In this document: piece by piece, positions 8,449 to 16,768 of the stretch
How positions within the stretch are numbered: position 1 is the stretch's first letter
Layout: every line of letters starts with the position of its first letter
From: Chryseobacterium sp. c4a
Lineage (GTDB): Bacteria; Bacteroidota; Bacteroidia; Flavobacteriales; Weeksellaceae
Length of the DNA: 64,000 nt
Direction: 5' to 3'
NCBI RefSeq assembly: GCF_009900745.1
Contig: NZ_WXVU01000001.1
Span: forward strand, 786,518-850,517
Position numbers and translations under genes: made by a program
The notes under the pieces: model-generated
The model's input: only the letters and a program-made list of their open reading frames with translations
Told to the model about the DNA's origin: nothing
Databases searched by the model: none

Positions 8449-8639
8449 AACGAGTAATTGTTAAATCTTATTGACAGGTACAAAGTTCAGAGAAAGAGTG
8501 CCCTTAAAGAATAGACAATTCTGGGAAAAACATATAATATTTGAGGGAAATAGATTTTATTAGATGTGTGTGTCAAATAAAAATTCTATTTAATTGTGCT
8601 TTTTATTTGAAAATGTGGTATTGTTATAAATATGTAATT

Positions 8640-9023
8640 TAAAAAGATTACAGCTGCTGAAGTTTTTTATGTAGACCATGCAGGTGAATCTTGTGGATTG
8701 GTGGATCATCAAATGCCTGATTTTATAAAGAGTAATTTTCATAGAATTTAAAGCGATCTGCAGCCGATATTGAATGAAACAGTGAGTGACATTCAAAAAG
8801 CAGAATATACTAATATGCCATCAGAACAAGTGCTATGCTGCTGTTAAAAAATGGATTATTGCGGAATTGCCCATTCTCTTGGTTGGAAATCATTTAAGCT
8901 ATAGGCGGGTATCCCTGAGTAACTTATCTGTGATCTTTGAAGAGATAGCGCCAGTTTGTTTTCATTGAACTACAAGTAGATCCTGAACAACAATTAGGAA
9001 CAAATCCAAGATTAGCCAATTGA
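8640..9023 (+). pseudogene. Possible gene remnants in a decayed intergenic stretch
   Basis: The 578 bp between the DoxX and AraC genes have no intact gene. On the plus strand, short coding-like pieces appear in different frames: one around 8641-8749 (YVDHAGESCGLVDHQ), one around 8760-8850, and one ending at 9021-9023 (ELQVDPEQQLGTNPRLAN then stop). Frame changes and stops separate them. This is what a degraded gene would look like, but I cannot identify a parent family, and chance composition is not excluded. Confidence 0.3.
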
Positions 9024-9026
9024 TAA

Positions 9027-9815
9027 CTACATTTTTACGGCTTTCTGATAGTCTTTTGGAGATTTTGAAGTATGCTTTTTAAAGAAATTTGAAAAATAAA
9101 AAGGATCATTGAAACCAAGCTGGTAGGCGATTTCTTTTATACTTAGTTTTTCATACAGTAATAATCTTTTAGCTTCAGAAATGGTAAGGCTGTAGATTAC
9201 ATTCTGTGCGGTTTTATTGGTATGAAGCTTAGAAACTTCATTCAATTTGGCTTCAGTAGTTCCAAGGATGTCTGCGAAACGGGAGACAGGAAAATTTTCT
9301 GAAAAATGATTACGAACACTCTCTAAAAACTTTAAAAATAATGCATCCGGTTTCCATATTTCGTCACCATTGGCAATTTTACTTCGGTTAATTTCCACCA
9401 ATAATAACTCTACCAAAGAATGTGTAGATATCAGATATTGGTAAGGCTTTTCCTGGACTTCCTTTTCAATAAGGGTAAGAGTGTTGGTAAAAAACGTAGG
9501 GTGTTGCACAGTGATCATTTCATTCATTCCAAAATGGCAAAATAATCCGTTGTGAAAAATCAATTCAATATCGCTGTCACTTTTACAGAAAAAATCCAGG
9601 GTAAATTCAAGAGAGGTGAGATCGCCTTCCACAGAAATCAGCTGATGAAACTGTCCGGAAGTAATGGTTACCGTTTGGCCGCTTTTCAGGATAAAAATAT
9701 TTTCGTCAATAAGAATTTCAGCAGTTCCGGTATTGCACCAGAACAAAGTATATTTTATCACCCGTCTTGGTTCACGGTGTACTTTCTGATCAGAATATTT
9801 ATTTACTTCAATCAT
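9027..9815 (-). CDS. AraC-family transcriptional regulator
   Basis: This 262-aa protein has an N-terminal cupin-like sensor domain (1-140, with KSGQTVTITSGQFHQL) and a C-terminal AraC DNA-binding domain with two helix-turn-helix motifs (about 165-260). The second HTH carries the usual signature LSIKEIAYQLGFNDPFYFSNFFKKHTSKSP. It is divergent from the thioredoxin-like gene, with 156 bp between the two starts that could hold a shared control region. It also lies upstream of the DoxX-cupin pair on the same strand. Target and inducer are unknown. Confidence 0.9.
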   Translation of the reverse strand: MIEVNKYSDQKVHREPRRVIKYTLFWCNTGTAEILIDENIFILKSGQTVTITSGQFHQLISVEGDLTSLEFTLDFFCKSDSDIELIFHNGLFCHFGMNEMITVQHPTFFTNTLTLIEKEVQEKPYQYLISTHSLVELLLVEINRSKIANGDEIWKPDALFLKFLESVRNHFSENFPVSRFADILGTTEAKLNEVSKLHTNKTAQNVIYSLTISEAKRLLLYEKLSIKEIAYQLGFNDPFYFSNFFKKHTSKSPKDYQKAVKM

Positions 9816-9971
9816 TTTTATTCATGATAATTTCCTGTGACTGATGAGGATAAAAACTTTTAGACTAAATTACAAAAAAATGACAATGCAAAATATAGAC
9901 TTTACATGATGAATTTCAGTGAACCAACAAGAGAAAAATCCCTACATTCGTATAGCATAAAATAAAATTCA

Positions 9972-10484
9972 ATGAAATATTCAAAAATTATTGTAGTGGT
10001 GGCGCTATTGCTGTTTCAGCTGGGTGTAGCACAAGAAAAGGCTGATGTTGTATTAAAGAAAGCATCTATTGAAGCTAAGGCAAGCAAGAAAAATGTATTA
10101 TTGGTATTTCATGCTTCGTGGTGTAAATGGTGTAAGATGATGGAAAAAAATATGAATCTTCCGGAAACACAGCCTATTTTCGGAGACAGATTTGTGACAG
10201 CGTATGTAGATGTACAGGAAAGAGGAGAGAAGAAATCTCTTGAAAATCCTGGCGGGCAGGAATTGATGAATAAATATAAAGGAGAAAATGCAGGGCTTCC
10301 GTTTTGGCTGATTTTAACGCCAAAAGGTGAAGTATTGGCAGATTCTTTTAATGCTAAAGGAGAAAACTTAGGATCACCTTCCACTCCAGAAGAGGTGACA
10401 ACTTTTATTGCAAAACTTGATAAAAGCTTAAAACTGAAAAAAGAAGAAGCTCAGATCATCGAAAAGGTATTTACCAAGAAATAA
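9972..10484 (+). CDS. Secreted thioredoxin-like protein (thioredoxin_7 type)
   Basis: This 170-aa protein has a signal peptide (to about AQEKA) and a thioredoxin-fold domain with the active site CKWC in FHASWCKWCKMM. The loop GLPFWLIL before a conserved Pro strand fits the thioredoxin_7/DsbD-gamma-like group. It would act in the periplasm as a disulfide reductase or oxidase. A strong intrinsic terminator follows 25 bp after the stop, so the gene is a single unit. The divergent AraC gene may control it. Confidence 0.9.
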   Translation: MKYSKIIVVVALLLFQLGVAQEKADVVLKKASIEAKASKKNVLLVFHASWCKWCKMMEKNMNLPETQPIFGDRFVTAYVDVQERGEKKSLENPGGQELMNKYKGENAGLPFWLILTPKGEVLADSFNAKGENLGSPSTPEEVTTFIAKLDKSLKLKKEEAQIIEKVFTKK

Positions 10485-10509
10485 AAATTATTGATGTACA
10501 GACCAAATA

Positions 10510-10547
10510 AAACCCGCCTCAAATAAAAGTATTTGAGGCGGGTTTTT
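10510..10547 (+). terminator. Strong intrinsic terminator after the thioredoxin-like gene
   Basis: There is a 15-bp perfect stem (AAACCCGCCTCAAAT with ATTTGAGGCGGGTTT), a 6-nt loop and a T-tract. The A-run on the left makes it usable from either side. Confidence 0.9.
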
Positions 10548-10635
10548 ATCTATTGAATCTTATTTTATAATGATCTTTATTGGTGAAATCATTATTCATT
10601 TTCTTTGCATTTGAAGTCTGCTTTTTCTTTATATT

Positions 10636-11031
10636 TTATTTTCCAAAATAAATCTGATCTTGCTTCTGTTGTTCATTGTAAATGATCTGGAAGCTTACAG
10701 GCATATACTGATAAAGGAGTTTCCAATGAGCAATCTTAGCATGCTTTTTAAAGCTTTCAAAAGATCTTACAAAGATGTTTTCGATCATTGTTCTTACATA
10801 GGAATTTCCATTTCTGTAAAGTCCGTCCATCAGCTTGATGTGATGGGCAATAATGTTGATCTTCGATTCCTTCAACAGTCCTTTCAGATAATTGACTGTC
10901 GCCTGCATAATTCCTGCAAAGTTGTCCTGTCCAGACAGCTGTATGATTTCATTGCGAAGTCGCGGATAGAAAAATTTTAAGTATTCAACAGCTATTTTTT
11001 GATTAATAGTTTGCATTTGTACTTTCATCAT
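10636..11031 (-). CDS. Uncharacterised soluble protein, paralogue of the gene at 11297-11653
   Basis: The protein has about 131 aa from the Met codon at 11031. Starts at 11028 or 11016 are also possible, and an upstream Met at 11052 is less likely from alignment with the paralogue. It is all-helical by eye, with the core HHIKLMDGLYRNGNSYVRTM, then IENIFVRSFESF and a final helix LLYQYMPVSFQIIYNEQ. The second gene of the cluster has the same pattern (KIDKMYLNGDNLLKNAIENT, then FIYSLDNF), so the two are diverged duplicates. Each is preceded by a tiny membrane-protein gene. Function is unknown. Confidence 0.75.
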   Translation of the reverse strand: MMKVQMQTINQKIAVEYLKFFYPRLRNEIIQLSGQDNFAGIMQATVNYLKGLLKESKINIIAHHIKLMDGLYRNGNSYVRTMIENIFVRSFESFKKHAKIAHWKLLYQYMPVSFQIIYNEQQKQDQIYFGK

Positions 11032-11082
11032 AATTAAGAATTTTTCAAACACTTTTTATTGCAGCGAAATGTATACCAAAAT

Positions 11083-11214
11083 TTAAAGGCAAGCTGCAAA
11101 AATAAATACTCCTACAATCACAGCGATGTGAGTGAGTAATATCTCTGCATTGTGTCTGTTAGTCGTGCTTTTCCAGGTTTTCCAATCGGAAATTCTTCTG
11201 ATTTTATTTTTCAT
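11083..11214 (-). CDS. 43-aa membrane protein (small ORF)
   Basis: The frame from the ATG at 11214 to the TAA at 11083 encodes 43 residues: a basic, Trp-containing start (MKNKIRRISDWKTWKS), then one hydrophobic helix (about residues 24-42, ILLTHIAVIVGVFIFAACL). The positive N-terminus suggests an N-in single-pass protein. It sits 51 bp upstream of the soluble gene at 10636-11031. The same arrangement is seen one gene pair earlier, which supports it as a real gene despite its size. Confidence 0.6.
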   Translation of the reverse strand: MKNKIRRISDWKTWKSTTNRHNAEILLTHIAVIVGVFIFAACL

Positions 11215-11296
11215 AATCTATTGATTGTGAGTTATTTTTAATTTTGTTTAATTTAAACACTTTGTAATGAAACAGCTGAAAAATGTAATAAAAACT

Positions 11297-11653
11297 TTAT
11301 ATACCGTGGCTGTAAATTTGTCTTGAATAGCTGTTTTTCAAGTCAGAAGAGATATGACTGAAGATCATTTGGCGGTATTCTTTGCTGCAAAATGCTGTAA
11401 AATTGTCCAAAGAGTAGATAAAAGTGTTCTCAATGGCATTTTTTAATAGGTTGTCACCATTAAGGTACATTTTGTCAATCTTTTGTAAACTTTTGAATAG
11501 CAGATTGCTGTCATTCTGACGGATCATATTTTTGATACGTTCCGTGAAAGTCCGGATTACACTGTATGAGTTGGTACTTTTCGATTCATTCAATTCCGTT
11601 TCAAAGTCAGGAAAGAGCTCATTGATTTCCTGTACAGCTTGTAAATAGTTCAT
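11297..11653 (-). CDS. Uncharacterised soluble protein, paralogue of the gene at 10636-11031
   Basis: The Met at 11653 is chosen over a longer frame because the extra 35 residues read through the upstream small gene in another frame, and because MNYLQAVQEINELFPDF aligns with the start of the paralogue. The protein is 118 aa and helical, with KIDKMYLNGDNLLKNAIENT as the conserved core. It begins 11 bp after the stop of the 54-aa membrane-protein gene, so the two are almost certainly co-transcribed. I do not recognise a characterised family. Confidence 0.75.
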   Translation of the reverse strand: MNYLQAVQEINELFPDFETELNESKSTNSYSVIRTFTERIKNMIRQNDSNLLFKSLQKIDKMYLNGDNLLKNAIENTFIYSLDNFTAFCSKEYRQMIFSHISSDLKNSYSRQIYSHGI

Positions 11654-11664
11654 AGTATATATTG

Positions 11665-11829
11665 TTAAATGTGGTTTTGTTCCAGCAGTTTGATGAAAGC
11701 TCCAAACATGAAAATGATTAAAAAAGCAATAAAGAGAAGGTGATAAGGTTTCAGCCACTTAGGGGTTTGTGGGCCTCTGCTTTTTAATCTTCTTAATTTG
11801 TCTATTCTGTTCAATGTTTTCAAGTCCAT
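11665..11829 (-). CDS. 54-aa membrane protein (small ORF)
   Basis: The frame from the ATG at 11829 to the TAA at 11665 encodes 54 residues. It has a strongly basic N-terminus (KLRRLKSRG), then PQTPKWLKPYH, then one transmembrane helix (about 31-48, LLFIAFLIIFMFGAFIKLL). Spacing of 11 bp to the following gene and the parallel 43-aa gene downstream make a real gene likely. It may anchor or recruit the soluble partner to the membrane. That is an inference from gene order. Confidence 0.65.
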   Translation of the reverse strand: MDLKTLNRIDKLRRLKSRGPQTPKWLKPYHLLFIAFLIIFMFGAFIKLLEQNHI

Positions 11830-12020
11830 TTTTTTATGTTTTGAAAATCATGATGCCAATGGTGTACCTTTGAAAATAGAATTTATTTAATGTTTTGATA
11901 TGTAGTGTTTTATGTGGTTTATGCTGATGGTTTTAATTGTGAAAAGCATTTCAAAATGATAAGGGTTTTATCAAATTGGAAGAAATAGGAATTACTTTAC
12001 CTTCTAAACTTGTTCTTGAT

Positions 12021-12213
12021 GAACCACAAAAGCCACAAAAGAATTTAAACGCTTAAGCTATTTTAAGTGACATGCTTGATGCATAAGAAGTACACAAAAG
12101 CTTTGAAAATCTTAGATTTTCGTCTTATGTGAACTTTTCAGCAGTATTATTTTAAACTTCTAAAGTGAACTAAAGTGTTTTAGAAATAAAAACTTTTGGG
12201 TCTTTTGTGGTTT
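12021..12213. repeat. About 190-bp intergenic element with inverted ends and a central hairpin
   Basis: The 445-bp gap 11830-12274 holds no gene but contains this element. Its ends are AACCACAAAAG (12022-12032) and CTTTTGTGGTT (12202-12212), perfect inverted repeats that extend imperfectly inward. In the middle, GAAAATCTTAGATTTTC forms a hairpin. A similar central hairpin, GAAAATCAAAGATTTTC, occurs inside the element near 61.2 kb, so the two may belong to one dispersed family. There is no coding capacity. Confidence 0.5.
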
Positions 12214-12224
12214 AAAAAATTCAG

Positions 12225-12255
12225 TTTCATGTGAAGAATAGAATGAATATCTTTG
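12225..12255 (+). promoter_or_regulatory. Bacteroidota-type promoter before the nucleoid-associated protein gene
   Basis: TATCTTTG (12248-12255) matches the -7 consensus TAnnTTTG exactly. TTTC at 12225-12228 lies 19 bp upstream, where TTTG is expected. The start codon is 20 bp beyond the -7 element. Confidence 0.65.
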
Positions 12256-12274
12256 CAATCCAAATATTCAGAAG

Positions 12275-13288
12275 ATGTTTTCAAAAATAATAGTACACAG
12301 AGTCGGAAATAAGATCAATGGAGATTCTCTAACGCTTTCCCAGGAGGAATTGAAGCTGGAGGAAGGTATGGCAGAGATGCTTGAAGATTACTTTTTAGGA
12401 TCATTCAAGTCAGAAGAAACGTTTCATTTTTACAGTGACACTTACCTGGTAAACAATCCGGTTTATAGTGCGGTATCTGAAATTTTTGAAGATAAGTCCA
12501 AATTCATCTGGGAATCTGAAAATATTGCTAAACACCTTTTCGAAGCGGCTGAAAACCCTAGAGTTCAGAGTGGAGAATTGTTTATCGTTCTTTTTGAAGA
12601 CGAAAGCGACCGTCCGGACAGAGTAGACAAGATCGGGATCTTTAAAACGGAGAAAAGAGAATCATTCCTGAAAATTAACCCATCAGAAGAAACATTTGAT
12701 ATTGAAAAAGATCAGGGAATTGGTTTGTCTAAAATTGATAAGGCAGCTTTAATCTACAACAATAATAAAGATACCGGATATGTACTTTCTGTGGTTGACA
12801 ACAACAAAAACGGAGATATGTATTACTGGTTCGAGGATTTCTTAAAAGTAAAACAGCGTGATGATGAGTATTTCCATACTCAGGAAGCATTAATGGTTTA
12901 CAAAGATTATATCACGAAACAGCTTCCACAGGAATTTGAAGTTTCAAAAGCTGATCAGGCAGATTTCCTGAACAAATCGATCAATTTCTTCAAAGAAAAA
13001 GAAGAATTCAAATTGGATGAATTCGCTAATGAGGTATTGGGAGATGAGCACGTAATCGAAAGTTTTGTGAATTTTAAAACGGATTACGAACAGGATATGC
13101 AGGTGAATATTGCAGAGGAATTCCCAATCAATGAAGCTGCAGTAAAAAAGACTCAGAGACACTTTAAAAGTATCATTAAACTAGATAAAAATTTCCATAT
13201 TTACATCCACGGAGACAGACAGAAACTGGAAATGGGAGAGGATGATAAAGGGAAATATTACAGATTGTATTTCGATAAAGAAGTATAA
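12275..13288 (+). CDS. Nucleoid-associated protein (YejK/NdpA family)
   Basis: This 337-aa protein matches the NdpA/YejK family in length and pattern: an N-terminal FSKIIVHRVGNKINGD segment, the middle SGELFIVLFED and LSKIDKAALIY, and a C-terminal half with IYIHGDRQKLEMG. Family members bind DNA in the cytoplasm and associate with the nucleoid, and their detailed function is not settled. It appears as a single gene with its own promoter. Base composition is like its neighbours. Confidence 0.85.
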   Translation: MFSKIIVHRVGNKINGDSLTLSQEELKLEEGMAEMLEDYFLGSFKSEETFHFYSDTYLVNNPVYSAVSEIFEDKSKFIWESENIAKHLFEAAENPRVQSGELFIVLFEDESDRPDRVDKIGIFKTEKRESFLKINPSEETFDIEKDQGIGLSKIDKAALIYNNNKDTGYVLSVVDNNKNGDMYYWFEDFLKVKQRDDEYFHTQEALMVYKDYITKQLPQEFEVSKADQADFLNKSINFFKEKEEFKLDEFANEVLGDEHVIESFVNFKTDYEQDMQVNIAEEFPINEAAVKKTQRHFKSIIKLDKNFHIYIHGDRQKLEMGEDDKGKYYRLYFDKEV

Positions 13289-13308
13289 TTAAGAAGAGTT
13301 TTTAGAAA

Positions 13309-13455
13309 GCCGGAAGAGGGAAGTAGGAAGATGGAAGTTATGAAGGCCATAAGGACAGCTGGCTATCTGTTTTATCTTCTTTGGGATAAAATTAATTAAG
13401 TAGTTGATGGTCAATTATTATGACGAAAAATCACTTCCATCTTCCTTCTTCCAGC
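13309..13455. repeat. Imperfect inverted repeat of GGAAG-rich arms
   Basis: The left arm (13309-13341) reads GCCGGAAGAGGGAAG then AGGAAGATGGAAGTTAT. The right arm (13430-13455) is its near reverse complement, CACTTCCATCTTCC then TTCTTCCAGC. About 90 bp separate them. Related purine-rich units occur in the tandem repeat after the next gene, so the membrane-protein gene at 13509 is bracketed by this repeat type. Confidence 0.5.
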
Positions 13456-13508
13456 CCATAATTAATAAATAATATCATAACTTTATTGCTGATTGCAAAA
13501 CAGTAGTT

Positions 13509-14471
13509 ATGAAATTTATGCTCATTTTCTGGGGAGCTTTCCTCTTCTTTTTTTGCGTACCTTTTCCGATTTTCATTTATTTGATGAGTGAAGAGACTGC
13601 AACAGAACCGAGAAATTCATTAGCTGTGAGCTATGGGTATCTCGGTTTTTCGTTGTTGATTTGGCTGTATATTCTGGTGTTTTTTGTTAATAATCTTTTT
13701 ATTAAAACTTTCAAACAGAAGAATACTATTCATTCGATTTTGAGAAACGGAATCCCAAGAGAGGCAAAAATCATCCGTTATCAGCTTATCAAATACTTTC
13801 CGAAAACCAATATGAATGCCATTCGGATTGTGCTTTCGTTTCCAAACCTTAGAAATATAGTGATTGAACATGAGATGATGTTTCACGATTCCAAACCGCA
13901 GGAAAAGAGATTCGATGTAGGAAACAGAGTAAAAGTACTATTGAATCCTAATGTTTCTCAGGAACCCTACTTTATTTTGAGCGATCAGAAAGTCGGGTTC
14001 AATGCATCAGGAATGGTGTTAAGAATCGTATTTATAGTACTGTTTATTGCTTATGTGATCGGACTATATTATTATTTCTATGTGCGGGAATCTTTTGATT
14101 TTGGATGGAGGTTTCTCACTTTCATGCATCCGATTATTTTCAGTGGAGTGATGACGCTCATTTATGTTTTAGTTTTCCAGCTGATTGTAGGGAGATTTTT
14201 TAGGAATACAAAAGAAGAAAAGATTCTGTTTGCCGGAAGAAATGCTGAAGCCAATATTATCAGTGTGAGCCAGACGGGTACTACAGTTAATGATCAGCCA
14301 GAAATTATATTTCAGGTAAGTTTTAAAGATTTGAGAGGAAATCAGCATATTGCTACTTATAAGAAAATTGTAAGCCTTTTGAATCTTGCCTCTGTACCCA
14401 AAGCTGGAATGATAGAGATTATGTATGATGAAAATGATCCGAAGAAGATTATGATTCCGAAGATGTTTTAA
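13509..14471 (+). CDS. Membrane protein with a duplicated helix-pair plus beta-domain module
   Basis: This 320-aa protein has membrane helices at about 3-25, 42-62, 170-190 and 208-230. After each helix pair comes a similar soluble segment: IPREAKIIRYQLI ... DVGNRVKVLLNPN in the first half, and NAEANIISVSQTG ... PKAGMIEIMYDENDPKKIMI in the second. Each looks like the small beta domain of DUF3592-type membrane proteins. The protein therefore seems to be an internal duplication. Function is unknown. It is flanked on both sides by GGAAG-type repeats. Confidence 0.7.
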   Translation: MKFMLIFWGAFLFFFCVPFPIFIYLMSEETATEPRNSLAVSYGYLGFSLLIWLYILVFFVNNLFIKTFKQKNTIHSILRNGIPREAKIIRYQLIKYFPKTNMNAIRIVLSFPNLRNIVIEHEMMFHDSKPQEKRFDVGNRVKVLLNPNVSQEPYFILSDQKVGFNASGMVLRIVFIVLFIAYVIGLYYYFYVRESFDFGWRFLTFMHPIIFSGVMTLIYVLVFQLIVGRFFRNTKEEKILFAGRNAEANIISVSQTGTTVNDQPEIIFQVSFKDLRGNQHIATYKKIVSLLNLASVPKAGMIEIMYDENDPKKIMIPKMF

Positions 14472-14680
14472 AAGGCAGGAAGCTGGAAGTCATTTTCCGT
14501 TATAATTACAGATCATTCAGCTTACGATTCATTTTAAATTTTGAAAGGCGGGAAGCTGGAAGAAGGAAGCTGGAAGTCATTTTCCGTTATAATTACAGAT
14601 CATTCAGTTTATGATTCATTTTAAATTTTAAGAGGCGGGAAGCTGGAAGAGGGACGTGGAAGTTACTTTTAGTTATAATT
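14472..14680. repeat. Tandem repeat, two near-identical units plus a partial third
   Basis: Unit 1 (14472-14543) and unit 2 (14544-14630) share CATTTTCCGTTATAATTACA, then GATCATTCAG and the tail ATTCATTTTAAATTTT. Each begins with an AAGGC(A/G)GGAAGCTGGAAG motif. A partial third unit follows to about 14680. A further CTTCCATCTTCCATCC stretch at 14759-14784 is in the opposite sense. The rest of the 371-bp gap to the next gene (14843) shows no gene. A TATCTTTA at 14818-14825 could be a weak -7 element for that gene. Confidence 0.75.
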
Positions 14681-14842
14681 TATTAATGGCCAACGATATT
14701 ATTTTGCCTTAAAAAAGTTAGAAATGAACGAATAGCTGTTCTTATAACCTTCATCACTTCCATCTTCCATCCTCCTTCTTCCATCTAAAATTCTTATTCT
14801 GAACTGGCGTTATTTACTATCTTTATTTCCTAACCCAATCTT

Positions 14843-15613
14843 ATGAAAACAACCATCATCGATTTATCAAAACCCATTCAATACAATGCAGGAGATCCAT
14901 GGTTTATGAGGGTGAAAATAAAACATAAGGCTCATAAAAAATCTCATTGGCTGATTCGTCTCGCATTGAATCTTCCGTTCAGGCTTTTTCCTAAAAACTG
15001 GACTGGTTGGGCAGATGATACGATTAAAAATATGGGACTTCATGCGACAACCCATATTGATGCTCCATGGCATTATGGGCCGGTTGTGGAGGGTAAGCCT
15101 GCTAAAACAATCGATCAGATTCCCTTAGAATGGTGTTACGGAGACGGTATTGTTATAGATTGCAGCCACAAAGAAGATTTTGTAGCTATCACCATTGATG
15201 ATCTGAAAAAAGATCTTGATAAAAACGGAATTACTATCCAGGAAGGAAATATTGTTTTAATCAGAACCGATCGCGATCAATTGATGGGCACTCCCGATTT
15301 TGTAGAAAAAGGAACCGGAATGAGCAAAGAAGCTACAGAATGGTTGATTGATCAGGGAGTAAAAGTGATGGGAATCGATCAATGGGGATGGGATTTACCA
15401 CTAAAATTTATGGCTAAAAAAGCCAAAGAACTCAATGACCCGGAATACTTCTGGGAAAGCCACCGTGTAGGAATAGAGAAAGAATATTTGCATATAGAGC
15501 AGCTTACTAATCTTCAGGCATTACCGCCTTCAGGATTCAAAGTCTGTGTATTTCCTTTAAAAATTGTGGGTGGTTCTGCCGCACCGGCAAGAGTAGTAGC
15601 CATTATGGATTAA
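14843..15613 (+). CDS. Cyclase-family (kynurenine-formamidase-like) hydrolase
   Basis: This 256-aa cytoplasmic protein has the family motif in GLHATTHIDAPWHYGP (variant of HxGTHxDxPxH) at about residues 68-83, which supplies metal and catalytic residues. Later family segments include GNIVLIRTDR and the C-terminal strand around VGGSAAPARVVA. Members hydrolyse formamides or cyclic amides. It is longer than bacterial KynB, and no tryptophan-catabolism gene is nearby, so the substrate is unassigned. Confidence 0.85.
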   Translation: MKTTIIDLSKPIQYNAGDPWFMRVKIKHKAHKKSHWLIRLALNLPFRLFPKNWTGWADDTIKNMGLHATTHIDAPWHYGPVVEGKPAKTIDQIPLEWCYGDGIVIDCSHKEDFVAITIDDLKKDLDKNGITIQEGNIVLIRTDRDQLMGTPDFVEKGTGMSKEATEWLIDQGVKVMGIDQWGWDLPLKFMAKKAKELNDPEYFWESHRVGIEKEYLHIEQLTNLQALPPSGFKVCVFPLKIVGGSAAPARVVAIMD

Positions 15614-15933
15614 TAAAAATCGATTAAATGCAAAATTTGATTATTAGTATAAACCTTTACTGTTTATTGAAATAACAGATTATTTTTTAATCACAAAGAA
15701 AGATGTTTCAAATGTTTTATTTTAGGAAGCTAAGAAGCGCGACTTGTCACTAAAGAAGCTCAGTGGATATGCATTTGTTTAGAAAGAATTAATGAAATTG
15801 ATTCCATACTTTGTTCCCTTGAAAATATGAGATAATGTGCTAAAAACTTTGTTTTAAATTAAATTCTATAAATACCAACAATATTATTCCCCAATTTTTG
15901 AGACTGATCCGTAAAAATTAATTTTAAAAATAG

Positions 15934-15967
15934 AAAGAGCAAACCTGCATTTGCAGATTCACTCTTT
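15934..15967 (-). terminator. Terminator downstream of sdhB
   Basis: AAAGAG and CTCTTT close a stem whose inner part is CCTGCA/TGCAG, about 34 bp in all. The T-rich side lies downstream in the minus direction. It marks the end of the dicarboxylate operon. The preceding 320 bp (15614-15933) show no gene or clear structure. Confidence 0.55.
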
Positions 15968-16000
15968 CACATAATATCATTTTTAATGTTCTTCGTTTAT

Positions 16001-16753
16001 TTACCCTTTTTTATTGAAAAATAGAGCTCTGTTATATTCAAAATTCATCCTGGCAATATTCAGGACAGAGATGCCTTGCGGACATTCTACTTCACACGCT
16101 TCTGTATTGGAACAATGGCCAAATAATTCGGTATCCATCTGGTAAACCATATCCAGAACACGTTTACTTCTTTCCTCTTTACCCTGAGGTAATAATGCCA
16201 TGTGAGCAACTTTTGCAGAGGTAAACAAAGCTGCACTTCCGTTTTTACAAGTTGCTACACAAGCACCACATCCGATGCAGGCCGCAGAATCAAAAGCTTC
16301 CTCCGCAGTCTGATGGGTAACCGGAATCGCTGTAGCATCAGGAGCCTGGCCTGTATTTACTGATACAAAGCCGCCGGAAGAAATAATTCTGTCAAAAGCA
16401 GAGCGATCTACCTTCAAATCTTTTTTTACAGGAAAAGCTTCTGCTCTGAAGGGCTCTATCAAGATCGTTTCACCATCTTTAAAAGAACGCAGGTGAAGCT
16501 GGCAGGTCGTTGTATTTTTTAAAGGCCCATGAGCGATTCCATTAATCATCATTCCGCACTGTCCACAAATTCCTTCACGACAGTCGTGATCGAATTCAAC
16601 TGGTTCATCTCCTTCGGTAATCAGTTTTTCGTTTAATGTATCTAGCATTTCAAGGAAAGACATGTGAGAATTTAATCCTTTAAGGTCATAGCTGACCAGT
16701 TTTCCCTCACTTTTTCTGTCTTTCTGTCTCCATATCTTAAGGTGTAAATCCAT
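16001..16753 (-). CDS. sdhB: Succinate dehydrogenase iron-sulfur subunit
   Basis: This 250-aa protein carries all three cluster motifs: the [2Fe-2S] set Cys58, Cys63, Cys66 and Cys84 (CREGICGQC ... TTCQLH), the [4Fe-4S] set in CIGCGACVATCKN, and the [3Fe-4S] set in HCSNTEACEVECPQG. It passes electrons from the flavoprotein to the membrane cytochrome in the complex that oxidises succinate, or reduces fumarate, at the inner membrane. It lies 15 bp after sdhA. The sequence type is that of Bacteroidota B-type enzymes. Confidence 0.97.
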   Translation of the reverse strand: MDLHLKIWRQKDRKSEGKLVSYDLKGLNSHMSFLEMLDTLNEKLITEGDEPVEFDHDCREGICGQCGMMINGIAHGPLKNTTTCQLHLRSFKDGETILIEPFRAEAFPVKKDLKVDRSAFDRIISSGGFVSVNTGQAPDATAIPVTHQTAEEAFDSAACIGCGACVATCKNGSAALFTSAKVAHMALLPQGKEERSKRVLDMVYQMDTELFGHCSNTEACEVECPQGISVLNIARMNFEYNRALFFNKKG

Positions 16754-16768
16754 AATTTTTGTTTTTTT

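Noticed and set aside
8590..8968. Short open frames on both strands (68 and 60 codons)
   Set aside because: They overlap each other, have no recognisable domain or composition of real genes, and fall in the decayed stretch.
14472..14680. Tandem repeats as a possible CRISPR array
   Set aside because: Only two full units of different length with no regular spacers, and no cas gene is in the window.
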